In this document: piece by piece, positions 41,601 through 53,766 of the stretch
How positions within the stretch are numbered: the first letter of the stretch is position 1
How the letters are laid out: the number at the start of each line of letters is the position of its first letter
Assembly: GCA_034008185.1 (NCBI GenBank)
Contig: CM067084.1
Coordinates: 2,251,385 to 2,315,384 of the forward strand
DNA from: Gorsachius magnificus
Lineage: Eukaryota > Chordata > Aves > Pelecaniformes > Ardeidae
DNA: 64,000 nucleotides
Direction: 5' to 3'
Made by a program: the position numbers and the translations under genes
The notes under the pieces: generated by a model
What the model saw: only the letters and a program-made list of their open reading frames with translations
Told to the model about the DNA's origin: nothing
Databases searched by the model: none

Positions 41601-44600
41601 CACAAACTCTGAGGTTTACCTCTCAGCAGGGATGTAGGAAGCAATAAAAGTTTAATAATAATAGGAATAGCTTGGGACAGAGCCTGAGAAATAATCCTGA
41701 ATTCTTGTAAGGTGTTTAAACCTTGTTAGGAGCCTGATCCAACTTCTGATGACATGAATAGCCCTCTAGCAATCAGCGCTTGTAGGAGCTGTATCAGGCT
41801 GTCTTCCACGAGGCTCCCTTCTATGCTACTGCTCTCATATTTTTGGGATTTATATCTTGTTCACCTCACTTGAGCAGGCTCATAGAGCAGTTAGTGACAT
41901 GTAATGAGAATTGTTCCACCATTCTTGACAAAACAAAACCCAAAAGGCTGGTCCCCAGCTGGCTCACAGACATTTATCGCTGTCTCTGCCTCTGATCAAA
42001 ACACTCCGAATCAGTGTTCTCCTGGGTCAGTACCAGGAGCCCATTCCTTTCCACACTCAATGCCCAGAATCCCCATAAACAAAATTAAATTATCTTATGC
42101 ACTGACAGGCAAAGTTTCTTTGCATCCATTCCCCATATCCTTGTGTGTGACAAATGGCAATTTAGAAACCATTAACCTTTTTGTAGGGCTGCAAGCACAA
42201 AAAAGACGGCCAGTGGTCACATTAGAGAGGCTTGTCTGAAGTTGGCAGAGTCACGATAGACTTCTTGGCCTGGGCATGAGGACATGAACCTGAGCCAGAG
42301 ACATGGTGACTTCCTCTGCAATTACTATTATTTTTTAAATTATTTTTTCTTGGAAAGTTTCCACACTTATTCTTGTCTGGTTAGATATGGACTTTATTTG
42401 TCTTCTCACTACTGAAGAATAGCTTGAGGCCTCTGTGTTGTTAATATTTAAAAAAATGTCCCCTTTCCCTATTTATCTTCCAATATACTGTGAGTGGGCT
42501 GGTGAAGGTTTCCGTTGTTATGCTCATGCCTTCTTACAGAGCATTTTCTGCACTGATTATGCATTTAGGGCCATAGATATGGATGTTGTGTATAATATGG
42601 CAGGTCCTTAGAAATGTGGTTTTTCTTGTGTAAGAACAGAACAAGAATGATACATAATAATCTCCTAAGTGCTGATCCCCCACTACTTAACTACATCAGC
42701 TTACAGGGCATGGAGGATCGGCGTGTTTGTTTTTCCTTCGCTTCTTGTATTCACTGGGGAAAGCAGTAAGTGAACAGTAAGAGGGCAGTAATTCGTCTAG
42801 GACTAAACCATAATGTAATTGCTTGTGCTTGGTCTCAGTCCGAAGGCAGATGAAAGGTGCTTTTTCCTGTGAGCAAAAAGAAGTACAGACCTGCACTGAC
42901 TGGCATCCTGTCTGGGTTGTAGTGAAAACATCAAGAACCAAACCAGACTGGTCAACAGAAATTATTTCTCCCCGATTCCCCTCTCCCTGCCCCCTAGTAC
43001 TTAGATTTGGCACTGGAGAAAGGTGTGTTCTGTCTGCTGATGGGCTAAGGGGTTCATTGTGCCAAATCATCTGCCTCTTGTTGCTAGACTGTGGCAATGC
43101 GCAAGGCAGATGCCTGATCACAGACGACAAGGAAATCTGGATGATGCAGACCTTTGCTTTCAGACCAGCAGAAGGGAACTGATGCTGTAATTGTTTCAGA
43201 AAGTGGCAGGGCAGTTCCTCACCACTCTTCCTTGTTTCTCAGGGCTCAGATTAGGGCCTCACGAAAGACTGCTGATGCCAGCACAAGGGACAGGATCGTC
43301 TACCTTTTCTTAAAGCTAGGGAGTTGCTTGATGAAAAGGCTTCTATTGTCAGCCCCCTCCATTAGGCTGCCGATCGTTCCCTAGCACAAAAAGACTTCTG
43401 TTCAATTCCACAGCACTGAATTAGCAATTGCAGACAAACTGACTGAGTGACGTGAGCAGTGGCTTGCTGGGCATTGCTGCTGTACCAGCAAAGTCAGTAG
43501 GAGCTTTTCAGACTGCAGATAGGCTGTCTGAAGGGGTAGTGCCAGTTGGCCTGTAATGCATCACGAGGAGCCCATCTACCGGGAATACCTTGGTTGTCCT
43601 TATTAACAAAGACCAGCACAGACGAACCCCAAGGTGCACAGACAACTCAGTGATGTGACTTTTATGAACATGCATGTGGGAGGAAATTACCTGTGAAAAA
43701 AGTCATACGTCTGACAAGGGGTGGGGGGATGACTGACAGGTATCTGTCTCCAGTTGACCAGTCATGATTTAGAGTTACCTCCTTACCAGAGAACAACCCA
43801 AACTGCGAAGCTTTGGTCCAAATCCACAGAGATAGCCATCTTTAAGATCAGGTCTCCACCACTGCATTGCAACCACATGAGTTACAGAGGACCATATGCA
43901 GTGTAATGTCTTTCAAAGACATAAAAAGGTGTAATAGAAGAAGTATTTTCTTCTCAGGTTCTTGGACCGAGGAGAATCATGTGTGATGAAACACAACATG
44001 TAATCCTTACTGTCAATAAAAGGAGCCTTCATAAATCCTTCCCTAGCTCTATCTACATGAAAGAGATTAGAAGAAAAATGCCATGTTTGCTTGGCTGTAG
44101 CAGGTATAACCAGAGTTAAGATTTACACTGATCCTAGAATGAGAACCAGAGAATGCACTCTTTAAATCAGTGTTTGTGCAGAGTACATGGTTGCTTGTGA
44201 AAGGCTCTACTACGTTCAGCCTTTCCCACGCTTCTTGGGAGCTCAAGGCATAGGAAGAAAAAACCATCATCGATAATAGAGCTGGAGCTGAGCTAATCTC
44301 ATCTCAAATTTCATCAGTGTTTGCCTCCGGGATCTTTTGATGAAGCTTAAAACTGTGGAGCATGAATCCAGCATGGATCTATTGTGTGTGAACTACTCAG
44401 ATTTTGGGAGGGATCTTTGAAAGTGAAAATGAGATGAACTCTAATTTGCTTGCCAACAGACATTGGTAGTCAAAGAAAAAATGCGCAGAGGCCTTTGAAA
44501 ATAAACTGCTAAACCACAAAATCTTTGTCACATATTTGTTATTTCCAAAGCCTTGAGTGGATCACCATCTGGTGGCAGCAGAGAGCATCTGAGACCAGCG

Positions 44601-47600
44601 TCAGAAAACGCTGAAACGTGCTTGTGTCAGCTCAGGAGGCAAATCTCTCCCCGACTTGAGAGCTGCGACAGTAGGCTTTGCCTTTGAGCGTGAACAACAG
44701 AAACTGATAGGCGTCCTGCCGTCATTCTGGAGTCTTCGGGCTGCATTTCTGATCCTGCCTAGGAGAGGCTGTCTTTTCCTGTCTGACACAAACCTGCCCT
44801 TATGCTTGGACCAGGGAATATCCACTAATAATAGAAAAACACAATACAGCATCAGGACTAGCTTGTCTGCAGGAAGATTTGGCATCCTCTAGCTGCCTAG
44901 CACCCAGACACATCAACCTCACGTCTTGGATTTCTTTCTGTGAAGTCAACAGTGTGGTCTGCATTATGAATGCCTGCCAGCATGGGTGCTGAACAGGACC
45001 AAGCCTGCTTAGTATCCGTGAGATGTGGAAATCAGACCCCTGGGGAGTCCCAACGGTCACACACCAGTGATGGAGCAAGGGTCGCTAGATATTTGGGGAT
45101 TCCCTGAAAACTTTCCTTGGCTGGAGCAGGATATTGGTCATTGCTGTGTATCAGATGAATATAATTTAGGAAGTGTAGATTTTAAATGCCCAAAATGTTT
45201 CCCATTTTCTTTACAATCTCATCTCACATACGCTGCCATATCTGTGTTTGTGTCTCACCCAAAAGGTTCCCGCCTTCTTTGTAGGTCCATTTAAAACCCT
45301 CAGCTTGGGCTCACTTGATCTGGACTGTATACTTCAGATGGACTAGCCAGAACCCTAAAGAGACTCAGGTCAGAAGCTGTTAAATGCCGGGAAACATCTT
45401 TCCTCTGTGGAAGTACAGTCTGTGTCTGTGTATCACACTTAGCACTCGGAGTGAAAAAAACATCTTCCTAAATGTTGTAAGTTTGATTTAAGTAAGAGAG
45501 GGCTTGTGTAGGTTATTCACATGGCTGAGCTGGAAATAGAGTGCTGCTCTTCCCATTTTCAGCCAGACACTGTCTAAATCTGTTTTCATAACTCTTGTTA
45601 CTTTGCCATGAACTTAAAAAAAAACCAAACAAATAAATGATTCCAGGTTTCTTGGTCAATTGAAATTAGGAAGAGGACAACAGGAACAGACAAGACCAGC
45701 TTATCCAGGACACAGCTTGTTAACATCCTAACAGATATTCAAGCATAATATTAATTTTTCACACTTGCATTAAAAAATCCCACCAAAAAAAATTCAAACC
45801 CCAGTGAAGAATGATTCCTGCTGATAAGAAAATCACTGTGCTTAAATTCATTAACAGAATAGGCTGTGGGATACATTTCAAAGCATGGGGTGAGAAATAA
45901 GCTCCCAAATCCCATTAAGAAATAACAGGATTTATGTGCATTCCTCCCATATATTAACTTTCTCCTCTGGAAACGTCTTGTGCTGAGTGGTGCCATTTTT
46001 CAGGCAGGTGCAGTGTTTTCCAGTTCCCACAGACCTCTCCAGATAATCTGCCAGCCTGAAAGCCATTCCCTATTCTCACTCAAGAATGGGGATTTTCTGA
46101 TGCACAGCTGAATGACGAGTTTGGCTGACAAATGTCATAGCTCCATGTTCTACTGGGATTCAGTCACACATTCTGCAATGATGCTGTAAGCTGTTTTGTC
46201 CTGTCCGTATCAGCACTTAAAATGTTTTAAACGCCAGACAACAGTGATAGAAGAGATGCTGGTTTTTAATAGCTGTTATCAGTAGTGGGTCATTGTCTGA
46301 ACATGACTTGACATATAGAGGTACCATCTGTGATGCTGAAGTCTTTGGGGAATTGGTTTGTATTGTCAGTGGGGTCAATTTTTATTAGCACCATTAGAGG
46401 TTTTTCACTATTTATTGAAGGCAAGTTTTTTTGAAAATATGCCAAATCTTCACATTTGTCATTACTTCTAAGAGTTTTCATTACTTTTTTCCATTTAAAA
46501 ACATGGATAAGTGTAAAAAGTTAATTCACATAAAAATGGAGATAAAAGTATTATGGAAATATTTGCCAAAGGAATGGCAAACAGATCCATTTCAAAATGT
46601 ACAAAATGGAAACAGTTTCATGGGGCAGAAGGAGGCCAGAAGGGTCTCCAGCATCCCTGAAGAAGACACGTCTTGTGGCAAAGAGGTGTTTATTTCAGAA
46701 GAATTGAAAGAGCATGCAGTGCACTACATGTTGCAGAAAATTTCCTAACACCTATAGAGAACTACTGGCTTCCTGATAAAGGCTGTTAACTACAGTCATA
46801 CAGAAGTATTTTTCTTGGTTTTCTGTTCAGCTTGTAATCAGTATTTATTTTTTCTATCATGGTAATGCCAACAGATCACAGCTGAAAACTATGACCCCTT
46901 TATGCTCTTTATGAGTGTAATAAAAAAATATGTTTCCGGGAGTTCAGAATTTATATATGTGAAACAGTCACAGGAGTAAATATAAAAAACAAATATGGCA
47001 GTGGGTGAAGAGTGAAGCAAGGGTGAGTCTGCAAATGTGCCAGTGAATTTACTACCTTGTATAATAATGATGTTGCTTGCAGTTTATGCATTATTTAATC
47101 TTGGATTTTAACACGTTTACAGTGGCACATCGTTGCCATTAATTGTGTCCTTGAAAACTTGCAATAGTGCTGGATCCATTATTGCTATTTTTTTATTTTT
47201 CTGTAAAAATATGCATTATTGAAATGAGCACTTCATTTAGAAAAGTGGATTGGTCCCTAATGTCAGACCTCATGTTTTTATACATTGATTGATGACCAGA
47301 CTTGCCAGTGGACAGAGATCTCCACATTTCTCAAATGCAGTCTCATAGAAACTGGGAAATGAGCTGATGGAATTCAGACCAAAGATCTGGCTGTTTTCCA
47401 GGAGCAAATACATGGTAAGACGCATTTCCAGTTTCAAGAGAGAGGCTTGAGACGGAGAAAAAAATGCAAAACATTTGGACAGAGCGGGGTGGGTTCATGG
47501 GGGAATCTTCATTTTATCAATGATCCCACTCCCCTCCCTCCTGCCCTGCTCCATTTCATGTTTGCTTAAAAGCAGTTGCCAGTGTTTGTTGAATAGTGTC

Positions 47601-49162
47601 AGCACAGAAGGGATGCAGCCACTGACCTGACTATAGGGCAACAGCAAAAGGTTAGTAGAATTAGTCTTGTACTGCAGACTTGTATTAATAGTTGTATTGT
47701 GGCGGTGTTGGCACAAACTCTGCAATTAAATAAGTTGTTGGCACTCTTCCCTAGGTTAAATTACTACTGCTGTTCCCCCTGCTTGCAAGTCAATGAATAC
47801 AACACTTTTGGGGAGGCAAGTTCAAACATTTTTGTTCTTTTGGGATTCTGCACATTTCTGATTTCAAGCTAAGAGGTTTCTGCTGGCTTTCCAAGTAGAC
47901 CTCTGTTGTTGTTCTGTCTCTGCAAACAGCCCGTGCAAACTAATGCTGGAATAACCAAGCAGGGAAGGAGGTGGGTGAGGGGGAAATACACAACAAAAGA
48001 CTGATGTAGAAACAAATGCCCTTAGAAGGGGTCCTTGCTTTCTCTCATGCCTGGACCCATGGATGTTTCTTAGCACTGGGCTATTGTTGTAGAGGATTAG
48101 GTTTCCATCACAGCTTCATCAGGGGCAACTTACCCTTTTTATCAGCCCAGAAAGACAGCCACAGACACGGGGGGGGATCCTTGCCCAGAAGTGCAAAGCA
48201 GCCACTTTTTCCAGCCCAAGGCCCTCTTCCCGCTCCTACTTTAGCCAAGGGCAGTTGGGTTTGGCCCAGGGGCCCACTCACTCCTCTGTGCTGTTCTGCA
48301 GGGGCGACTCATAGCAACACGCCTCCCTGATCCTTTTTGCCAGAAAACTTCGTATTTCCAATTTATTAACACTTCCTTCTACTTTGGGAAAAGAAGTCCT
48401 TGAGCTTCTTCCCAAGTCTGTCTCTGATTTAGCAATAGATGTTGGCCTACCAGACAGCACCTATGTCTTTACCTGTTCACTAAGGGGTAGATCTAAAAAT
48501 GGCTCTTACCTGGCATAGCATACCTTTGTTTTTCTACAGTGTTTTCAGTAAAGCTAGGGAGTCAACCACAGTCTGACTTCTCCTCGTGACCTGCATTAAA
48601 ACTAAGACTAAGAGGCAGTCTAGTCCTTTGGGGTAGCAAACTGTAAACATCAGACACAAGAACTGGAAGTGCTTCAGTCTTTTATTTCCCTGTGGCCAGT
48701 GCTGAAAGCAGCAAGACTGTGGGGAGACTGTGCTACTGTATGAATTGAGAAACTTGTACATGTAATGGTTTTCTCAGAAACTGGTGGTATACAGAAAAAT
48801 TCCTCAGGAGAACCTTAATCTGTGTTTTCCTTAAGACTGGTTGTTATTGGATCAATCATCAGATGTTAATAATGAACTGCATTTAAAGGTTTCCCTGTCT
48901 ACCAATGACATCATCTTTTTATGGCTTATATCAATGTTATGGCTTATATCGATTGATAGTGAGCCACTAGCACAGCAATAGAAGTTGGAGGTTAGGAGAA
49001 AGGAGTAAGCAGAAACAAAAGTAAGTGCGCTTGAGTGATTCTGTGTCTCTACAACTTCTTGTGTATCTCATCAGCTTCTTAAACAAAAGGTTCCTCTGCT
49101 GCTTGGAGCTGAAGAGAACCAGGGTGAGCATCTATTGTTCTATACGTTTTATTATTCTCAGG

Positions 49163-49365
49163 CTGTGATCTTGTCAGCTCTCGTTAGCTTAGCAGGTTGG
49201 ACTGTGTCACTCCATGGATGGGAGACTTTGAAACACAATGAGAAATGACACAAAGTGGTTCAGTCCATAGCCCTGCTCCCTCCGAGTCAGTGCTGAATCA
49301 CTGACCCATCAGAGGTTGAGGTGGAGAGGGTGTGATAGCGCTGCTCTGTGAGTCGTTCTGGCTTT
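49163..49365 (+). mobile_element. Ancient 5S-rRNA-derived SINE
   Basis: The first 65 bases match vertebrate 5S rRNA in order. GATCTTGTCAGCTCTCG is followed by AGCTTAGCAGG (5S box A, 49186-49196) and then TGGATGGGAGAC (box C, 49215-49226), with nearly the 5S spacing between boxes. The downstream part (GTGGTTCAGT, then TCCGAGTCAGTGCTGAA) resembles the body of the 5S-derived SINEs I recall from turtles and crocodilians, not 5S itself, so this is a SINE and not a 5S pseudogene. Family name (SINE3-like or AmnSINE-like) is uncertain and the 3' limit approximate. Confidence 0.72.
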
Positions 49366-49580
49366 GGTGTATGAGATATTATAGAAGGTCAGTCAGTGAC
49401 ATATTTTAGTAGGAAAAAAATGTGATCCCATGAGCCAAATTCTGTTTGGGAGAAATTGCATACCAACATCAGCACCGTCACCTTAATTTTTTCTTGTTCT
49501 AGAGCAACTAAGGGTTGTGGGTAGCTGTTGTGAGATGCTGTGGTAGCAGATGGCAGTGCCTGCAGTGAAATGTTTGTATT

Positions 49581-49621
49581 TATATATATGTGTGCGTGTG
49601 TGTATGTGTATGTATGTGTGT
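49581..49621. repeat. Microsatellite, TA then TG/TATG-rich
   Basis: TATATATATG followed by interrupted GT and GTAT units, about 41 bases. Likely length-variable. Confidence 0.85.
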
Positions 49622-50482
49622 CAGCTGAGGGTGCTTATGGTTTGTAAACCCATAAAGTACCAGGATGAAAAAAATTCATGCTTTTCAGCTGAGTCAGAAT
49701 AGATGCTGGAATATAGAGCTGAAAGGTAATACATAACTGGGTTTGGAGGGGTCCCTGCACACCAATTGCATGCTCTTCTTTTGTCTTAAATTAGTGGGTT
49801 TATAGCCATTAGCACAGAAAATGAGAGTTAGGGGGAATGGAGTAAATAGAGAAATTCAATGCCTGTGTAATATGCTTATGACATTTTGATGGTGACAACA
49901 TACAACTGGTACTAGTTAAGAGGTCTGATCTATGTCATCTCAGTTTTAAGCCCTCTTTATAATTCACAGGGGGTTGTAGTCTGCCCTTGTACTTTTGGTG
50001 ACCAGTTGTAGACCAAGAGAATACTCAGTCAAATGTTTTTGGTTAATTGTTGAGTCTCCAGCACTCAGGAATGAGTCTGCTTTTCTTTAGGGTAATTTGA
50101 AAATGGTGGTAGTATCCTGCCATTTCCAATAAAAGCATTGTCTTTTATCATGTCTGTGGCTGTGGCATTCACAAATGACCTAAAGGACACAAATTATTCC
50201 ATTGGCAATTGAATCTGAGTGCCAGTGTTGCGAGGCTCCCTACAACTGTGGGATATTGTTGGCCATCTTCATAGCAATGCCTAAAAATCTGCAAGGCAAG
50301 TTTATTGTGCCCAAGTAGGGGTTTGAAGTATTTCCTAACAAAGTAGTTCAAGGTATGAATGAATACATGTTCTAAAAGTTGGTAATGTGGGAGCTAGGTA
50401 AGGAAGCCAAAGTTAGAAAGACAACTCTGCACGTGAGAGACTGTGCCTTTCCAAAGTCTGCATATATCCCTGCAAACTCCCT

Positions 50483-50566
50483 ATAAAAAAAAAAAAGAAA
50501 AAGAAAACCCAACCAAACAAAAATACCAAAAAAAAAAAAAACCCAAGGAAAGAAGAAAAAAAGAAG
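50483..50566. repeat. A-rich low-complexity tract
   Basis: Two poly-A runs of about 12-13 bases with interspersed AAAG, AAAC and ACCAAAC units. This could be the tail of a lost insertion, but no element body is recognisable beside it. Confidence 0.8.
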
Positions 50567-53500
50567 ATGGACAAAAGGAAAGTGTGGTTGTATCATAGCT
50601 GCTCAACAGGCAACTCTGAGATCCTTCTGGCAAGATCAACTGAGGCTGAATTTGTCATTGTTTGGCTTGTGTCACCCAGCTGGACGGGTCAGAGAGCTTC
50701 TCTGACCTGAGCCCACAAGTGATGGACAGGTCTGTAGAGGGCATTATCACAACATAATCACATGGAATGAAAGGAAAACTGTGTGTGCCTTTCTTAACTT
50801 CCCCCCCCTCCCTCTTCTCCAAATCTTTAGGATAATACATCTTTTCTTATTTTACTCTGAATCTGTTAATGCTTCTGTTATGTCATAAGGTTTTCACAGC
50901 AAAATATGGCCTGGAGAGTAGCTGTTCCAAGGATCCATAAAGATCAGCAAAGATTCTGTTGCACTGCTAAAGAAAGCATTAATCATGGTCAAGAATATTT
51001 CCTGCTGGGTTGCAGTGTGTGCTCTCTCGTTTCCTCTGTCCCCCAGGCACTAGTGGAAATTCCAATTGACGAGGAGGCCGTGGGTTTATTTTTGCTGGTT
51101 TAAGTTAGCTAAATCAGTTTTGGAATAGAGCAGAGGGTCTGTAAGTTCTTAGTGGTATTACTGCTCTTGCCAAAACCAACAGCAGCCAGGAAGAAAAACG
51201 CTGAAAACCCAAATACCCTGGTCAGGAGGAGACCAGAGGAAGAATTCTGTTGGCCTGGGGACTTTGAAATTACTTTTATCTTTTTGTATATCTATATATA
51301 TGCGTGCTGCTGGGTTGGGGGGAGTATAGGAGGAGACGTGCATTTGGAGTGGGCGGTGTCAGGAGTTTGGTTGTTCATTTGGATTTACAGGTTTTATTTA
51401 GTCACAGCATATTGACCACGGTGTGAAAACTAATTTTTAATACATGGAAAGCATAAAGAACATTGAGCTATGAAATATTCTTGGTTTGGTGGCCAAGACT
51501 AGAGACGAGTTCTTGTGGACCCTGAACCAAAATTGCAGCAAGACAAAAAGAATAGAAAAAAATTAGGGGTTTGTGTTGAACTGAGAAGTTTTGCTCGACC
51601 CTGTAAAATAAATGCAGGTGAACTTTGAAATGAAAATAATTACTGAAACCAAAACCAAAATATTTTGCTTTAAAAATGTTAAAGTGAAAAGTTTCAACCC
51701 TTTTAAATTATTCTTTCTTCCCTGCCTTTTAGGGATCAACACCATTTACTGCATTTAACCTGCATGTGGAAGCAACCTTGTTCTTGCCACTCAGAATCAC
51801 ACTATAGCTAAATAATAATAATGTCCCACTCTTGTCAAAATACGCCTTTCAAATTAAAGCTCTGCTTGAACGTGGAGCAATTTGGACTTCATACAACCTA
51901 TGAACGACATTTCTTATTATCTTTGTGAATTATTTTGACCTTTTGTCTTCTGGTGAAATAGAGCTTAAACTTGCCAGAATCCTCCTTTAAGACCTTTTCT
52001 TAATAGTACAAGGGAAATATTAAGCTCCTAGGAAAATTTAGGTAGTGAGGTAGAATTTTCAGGAAGCAATGGATATGGTAATATTCCTGAATATTATTCC
52101 TGTGCAGTTCATATTTCTAATGCAATTGTGATGCTTTAAAACACATCTTTTATAGGGGTACCCAATGATATCCACCAATTTGCGCTGTTACTCTTTTTCT
52201 ACTTGTGTAGGAGCAATAACGATGGATCGAAATCACCCTGAGCTGTATAGTCTGGCTAATAGTAGTTGCCAGAACAGGAACTAGAGGAAGCGTGTCTCAG
52301 ATCAGCAGTACTCAAACACGTTCATAAACGCATCGGGAGCTGGCATAGTGCATCAGCACGCAACACTGTTCTGCTCCTCTTACAGCTCCCCGTATCTCCT
52401 CCGCAGTGAAGCCATAATGACCACTCAGCTACTGGCTGGTGATGAGGCACGGGGCCTGTGGCTAACAGCTGTATGAAATTAATAATAGGAGAGGGAGCGG
52501 CAGTCGGGAAAAGCGATACTGCCTGGCAAATGTAGACCTGGCTTCGTTATGCATTGTTACTAGCATTATTCCAGTGTGAGAGGTGTCAGCAGAAGAATCC
52601 CAATACACAGAGTCATTTGGGACTGTGGGTTACTTTCAGACAGAGAGCTATTTTTTTTTCTTTAAGAGGTTTGTATTTCTGCTTGCAAGAAATGCCGATG
52701 CATTTCATCCTTGGCTACTGACACAGTTTTACAGTGGCTAACAAAAAAATGTCTCATGGGCCCCCTGATCCACTGCAGCCTATGGAGTAATGTGAATCAA
52801 GCAAGGACTGGTCAGCAGATCAGGGATGCAGGTGAATGAATCCTTTGTTATTTGCGCACTTGTGAAGTTGTATTTGTGAGGTAGTGCTCACACTAAGGAG
52901 AAAATAACTTCTAGTTTTTTTCAGTTACCAGTGATTCTGAAAAGGGCAGTCTGGGCTCTTCTGCATGGCATGTTATTTAAAAGAAAAGGCATCTCCACAT
53001 GAGTACTGGCCTCATGATCAGATTTTATTCATAAATAATAATATTTGCAGGATAAATATTTATTGATTTTCATTTGGGCTGTATATGCTGTGCACTGCTT
53101 AGAAAAACATTCTACACTGGTAGCCGTTATCCTTTCTGCTTGATGTACACGTTGCAAGCCAAGGACTGGAAATGTCTTGTTTGATGCCAAGCGGTCAGTG
53201 TCACCTTCTCTAATCCTTAGACATGTTTGCAGTTCAGTACCTGCTGGCAGAGACCCATGCACCAAACCCCTGTTTAGAGAGTCAGCACTTAACGTAGGAA
53301 ATTATACTTAATTTTTGTCTTTTACCAAGCACCAGTGGCTTGCAATTTTCCCTTCAAGTGTACCCAGGAAAACATCTTTGAAAATAACACTGAGCAGTGG
53401 CATGAACGAGTAAATGTGTTTTTGGAGACTATGACAATCTCTGATGGAGTGCGAGAGGTAGCGGGGGTGTACAAAATGATGTTACACACGCCAAAAGTGC

Positions 53501-53730
53501 ATTGCCACCTAATTACAGGATTGATGTGCTTTCAGTCTTTGTATGTTGAGCATTTTTGGCTGCTCGGTGAGTTGAATAAAGTTGATGTTATTGTATAACC
53601 TCTTTTTCTGATCCAAACTGATGAATCTAGTCAGCTTTCTCTGGGGTTTCTTATGCTTCTTGCTGGCATAGTATCTATTTATCTATTGTGTGAAGTCTTA
53701 GATGAACCACAGGTGTGGAAAAGGGGAATT

Positions 53731-53766
53731 ACTTACAAAAATAATTTTACTTACAAAAATAATTTT
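53731..53766. repeat. Perfect 18-base tandem duplication
   Basis: ACTTACAAAAATAATTTT occurs twice head to tail (53731-53748 and 53749-53766) with no mismatch. Confidence 0.9.

Noticed and set aside
42696..43182. Overlapping 144-codon minus and 119-codon plus open frames in SHROOM3 intron 1
   Set aside because: No recognisable domain, both strands are open over the same bases, and no splice borders fit. Treated as chance.
49166..49226. Reading the 5S-like sequence as a 5S rRNA gene or simple pseudogene
   Set aside because: Similarity to 5S stops after box C and the downstream body looks like a SINE, so a 5S-derived SINE fits better.
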